From assembly GCA_947074165.1 (NCBI GenBank), contig CAMTOT010000161.1, forward strand, positions 1-6,767: a stretch of 6,767 nucleotides of DNA. Reading direction: 5' to 3'. Numbering within the stretch: the first letter of the stretch is position 1; each line of letters opens with the position of its first letter. Under the pieces are notes generated by a model. That model saw only the letters and a list, made by a program, of their open reading frames with translations, ran no database searches and was not told the DNA's origin. Positions 5,807 to 6,767 of this stretch are shown one piece after another. Origin of the DNA: an uncultured Bacteroidales bacterium (lineage in GTDB: Bacteria; Bacteroidota; Bacteroidia; Bacteroidales; JAUNSR01). A program made the position numbers and the translations under genes.

Positions 5807-6711
5807 TGTTAATGAGACAACTTAGAAAAAATATATTTTTACTTCTGTTTTTTTCGGTGATTAATACAGGAGTTTATGCCGTTACCGAGAATGCGGAAGT
5901 GTCGGCAGAGGCTGTGACAAGGAAAAATGCTAAGGTTATTAAGGATACCGTTTATCAGGTGATAAGAGATACTGTATATATTACGTTGCCTATTAAGAAT
6001 TTTGCTGAGACTCAGGAGATGATAAAAACTCCGGCAGTGGGACGTTTTGACAGAGGTATCGCTAACTATAAGTTTATGCCAAAGGGTAAATGGCTTTTTG
6101 GTACTACGGCCTCGTACTCTAATTTTGATAGTAATGATATACGCATATTGTCGATAGTAGAGGGATTTAATTGTAACGCACGTACTTATGGATTTAATCC
6201 GTTTATCGGTTATTTCTACAGAAATAATATGATGGTCGGTGCCAAGTTTGGATATGAGCATTTGCTGGGAGACTTGTCAAACCTAAGTATAGATATAGAT
6301 GAGGATATGGATTTTTCATTGTCTGATATCTATTATAGTGAGGACTTGTATAGCATGGCTGTTATTCATCGCTCTTATGTAGGGCTTGATGCCGGTAAGC
6401 GTTTCGGCCTTTTTAGTGAGACCAGTCTTTCGTATAAAACGGGAAGCTCTTATCTTGTAAGAGGGGCAGACATGAATCAAAAAAAGACAGAAACAGAGAT
6501 TAATGAATTTCAGCTCAATATGAGTCCCGGAGTATGTGTTTATATAATGCAAAATGTATCAGTAGAGATGTCTTTTGGTATCATGGGGATTAAATATAGA
6601 GTGGAAGAGCAGAAGATGAGTAACGGAGAGATTGGAAAACACCGCGACAGTGGAGCGAATTTTAAAATTAATCTGTTTAATATAAACCTTGGTATAACGG
6701 TATGCATGTAA
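5803..6711 (+). CDS. Outer-membrane beta-barrel protein with DTVY-repeat N-terminal linker (second of the pair)
   Basis: This is a predicted outer-membrane barrel of 302 residues. The ATG at 5803 overlaps the preceding TGA as ATGA, a typical coupled start; ATGs at 5806 and 5812 are alternatives. The signal peptide is MMLMRQLRKNIFLLLFFSVINTGVYA, with probable cleavage after VYA (residue 26). Residues 27-88 are a polar linker absent from the upstream paralogue, containing the near-repeat KDTVYQVIRDTVYITLP at about 47-63. Residues 89-302 are the barrel, aligned to the paralogue as FMPKGKWLFGTTASYS against FVPKGQWIVGTNVSFS, LSIDIDEDMDFSLSDIY against MNINIDDETGFDIENLY, FQLNMSPGVCVYI against TQLSIGLSPGLVAFV, and ANFKINLFNINLGITVCM against ANFKINLFSIGLGVAFYL. 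The final residues CM are unusual for a barrel, where an aromatic residue is commoner. It is the last gene before the adapter. Function is unknown. Confidence 0.85.
   Translation: MMLMRQLRKNIFLLLFFSVINTGVYAVTENAEVSAEAVTRKNAKVIKDTVYQVIRDTVYITLPIKNFAETQEMIKTPAVGRFDRGIANYKFMPKGKWLFGTTASYSNFDSNDIRILSIVEGFNCNARTYGFNPFIGYFYRNNMMVGAKFGYEHLLGDLSNLSIDIDEDMDFSLSDIYYSEDLYSMAVIHRSYVGLDAGKRFGLFSETSLSYKTGSSYLVRGADMNQKKTETEINEFQLNMSPGVCVYIMQNVSVEMSFGIMGIKYRVEEQKMSNGEIGKHRDSGANFKINLFNINLGITVCM
6654..6678 (+). repeat. 25-bp direct repeat, copy 2 (paralogous barrel C-terminus)
   Basis: This is the second exact copy of the stretch at 5749-5773, again coding for ANFKINLF in the final barrel strand. The two copies lie 905 bases apart, the period of the barrel gene duplication. 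Identity ends immediately after the repeat, where codons for S-I-G in copy 1 become N-I-N in copy 2. Confidence 0.85.
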
Positions 6712-6723
6712 GAAATATAATTG

Positions 6724-6767
6724 AGATCGGAAGAGCGTCGTGTAGGGAAAGAGTGTACGTCCTGGTG
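6724..6767. other. Illumina TruSeq i5-side adapter with index (artefact)
   Basis: This is not genomic sequence. Bases 6724-6756 match the reverse complement of the TruSeq universal (read-1) adapter, starting AGATCGGAAGAGCGTCGTGT and ending AAAGAGTGT. The next 8 bases (ACGTCCTG, 6757-6764) occupy the i5 index position; from memory they are the reverse complement of TruSeq HT index D507. The final GTG is the start of the P5-side primer region. The genuine insert ends at 6723, leaving only 12 genomic bases after the last stop codon, so no terminator or downstream gene can be judged. Confidence 0.98.

Noticed and set aside
5839..6261. A 140-codon open frame on the minus strand
   Set aside because: It is antisense to the second barrel gene, shows no recognisable domain, and begins and ends within a well-supported gene.
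52..6711. Polysaccharide utilisation locus of SusC/SusD type
   Set aside because: Neither barrel has a TonB box, plug domain or the length of a SusC, none of the lipoproteins has recognisable SusD features, and no glycoside hydrolase or sulfatase is visible.
6712..6723. Transcription terminator after the last gene
   Set aside because: Only 12 genomic bases remain before the adapter and they contain no inverted repeat; the operon may continue beyond the contig.
51..6723. CRISPR array, tRNA, rRNA, transposase or inverted-repeat element
   Set aside because: The insert is covered almost completely by five coding genes; no regularly spaced repeats, structured RNA, transposase or terminal inverted repeats were seen.

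Overview
The window is a complete assembled contig rather than a natural genomic segment with natural ends. Bases 1-50 and 6724-6767 are Illumina TruSeq-type adapter with index sequence, so genuine DNA is 51-6723. That insert is AT-rich, coded entirely on the + strand, and almost without intergenic space. The protein families (DUF4493 lipoproteins, PCMD-type C-terminal domains, small outer-membrane barrels), the lipoboxes followed by acidic residues, and the absence of strong Shine-Dalgarno sites all point to a member of the Bacteroidota, most likely order Bacteroidales. The isolated-contig form with untrimmed adapters suggests a metagenome or single-cell assembly. Genus cannot be assigned from the sequence alone.

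Layout: (1) 52-1647 is the 3' part of a large modular lipoprotein gene, with Ig-like modules followed by a C-terminal PCMD-like domain. Its natural start lies outside the contig, and the apparent start codon at 10 belongs to the sequencing index. (2) 1659-2909 is a complete lipoprotein of 416 aa: signal peptide and lipobox, DUF4493 domain, acidic Gly/Pro linker and one Ig-like domain that is a paralogue of the one at the start of gene 1. (3) 2914-5079 is a complete lipoprotein of 721 aa: lipobox, diverged DUF4493-like domain, Ig-like and Fn3-like modules, and a C-terminal PCMD-like domain of the same length as that of gene 1. (4) 5072-5806 and (5) 5803-6711 are paralogous secreted outer-membrane beta-barrel proteins; the second carries an extra periplasmic linker with a repeated DTVY motif.

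Gene spacings are +11, +4, -8 and -4 bases, so this is a tightly coupled operon. Its promoter lies upstream of the contig and no terminator is visible before the adapter. Inferred picture: three paralogous, probably surface-exposed lipoproteins with adhesin- or carbohydrate-binding-like modules, made together with two small barrels that could anchor, export or organise them. This is not a SusC/SusD polysaccharide locus, because no TonB-dependent transporter, SusD or recognisable glycoside hydrolase is present. The molecular function of the set is unknown. The lipoprotein-plus-paired-barrel arrangement is the most interesting biological feature here.
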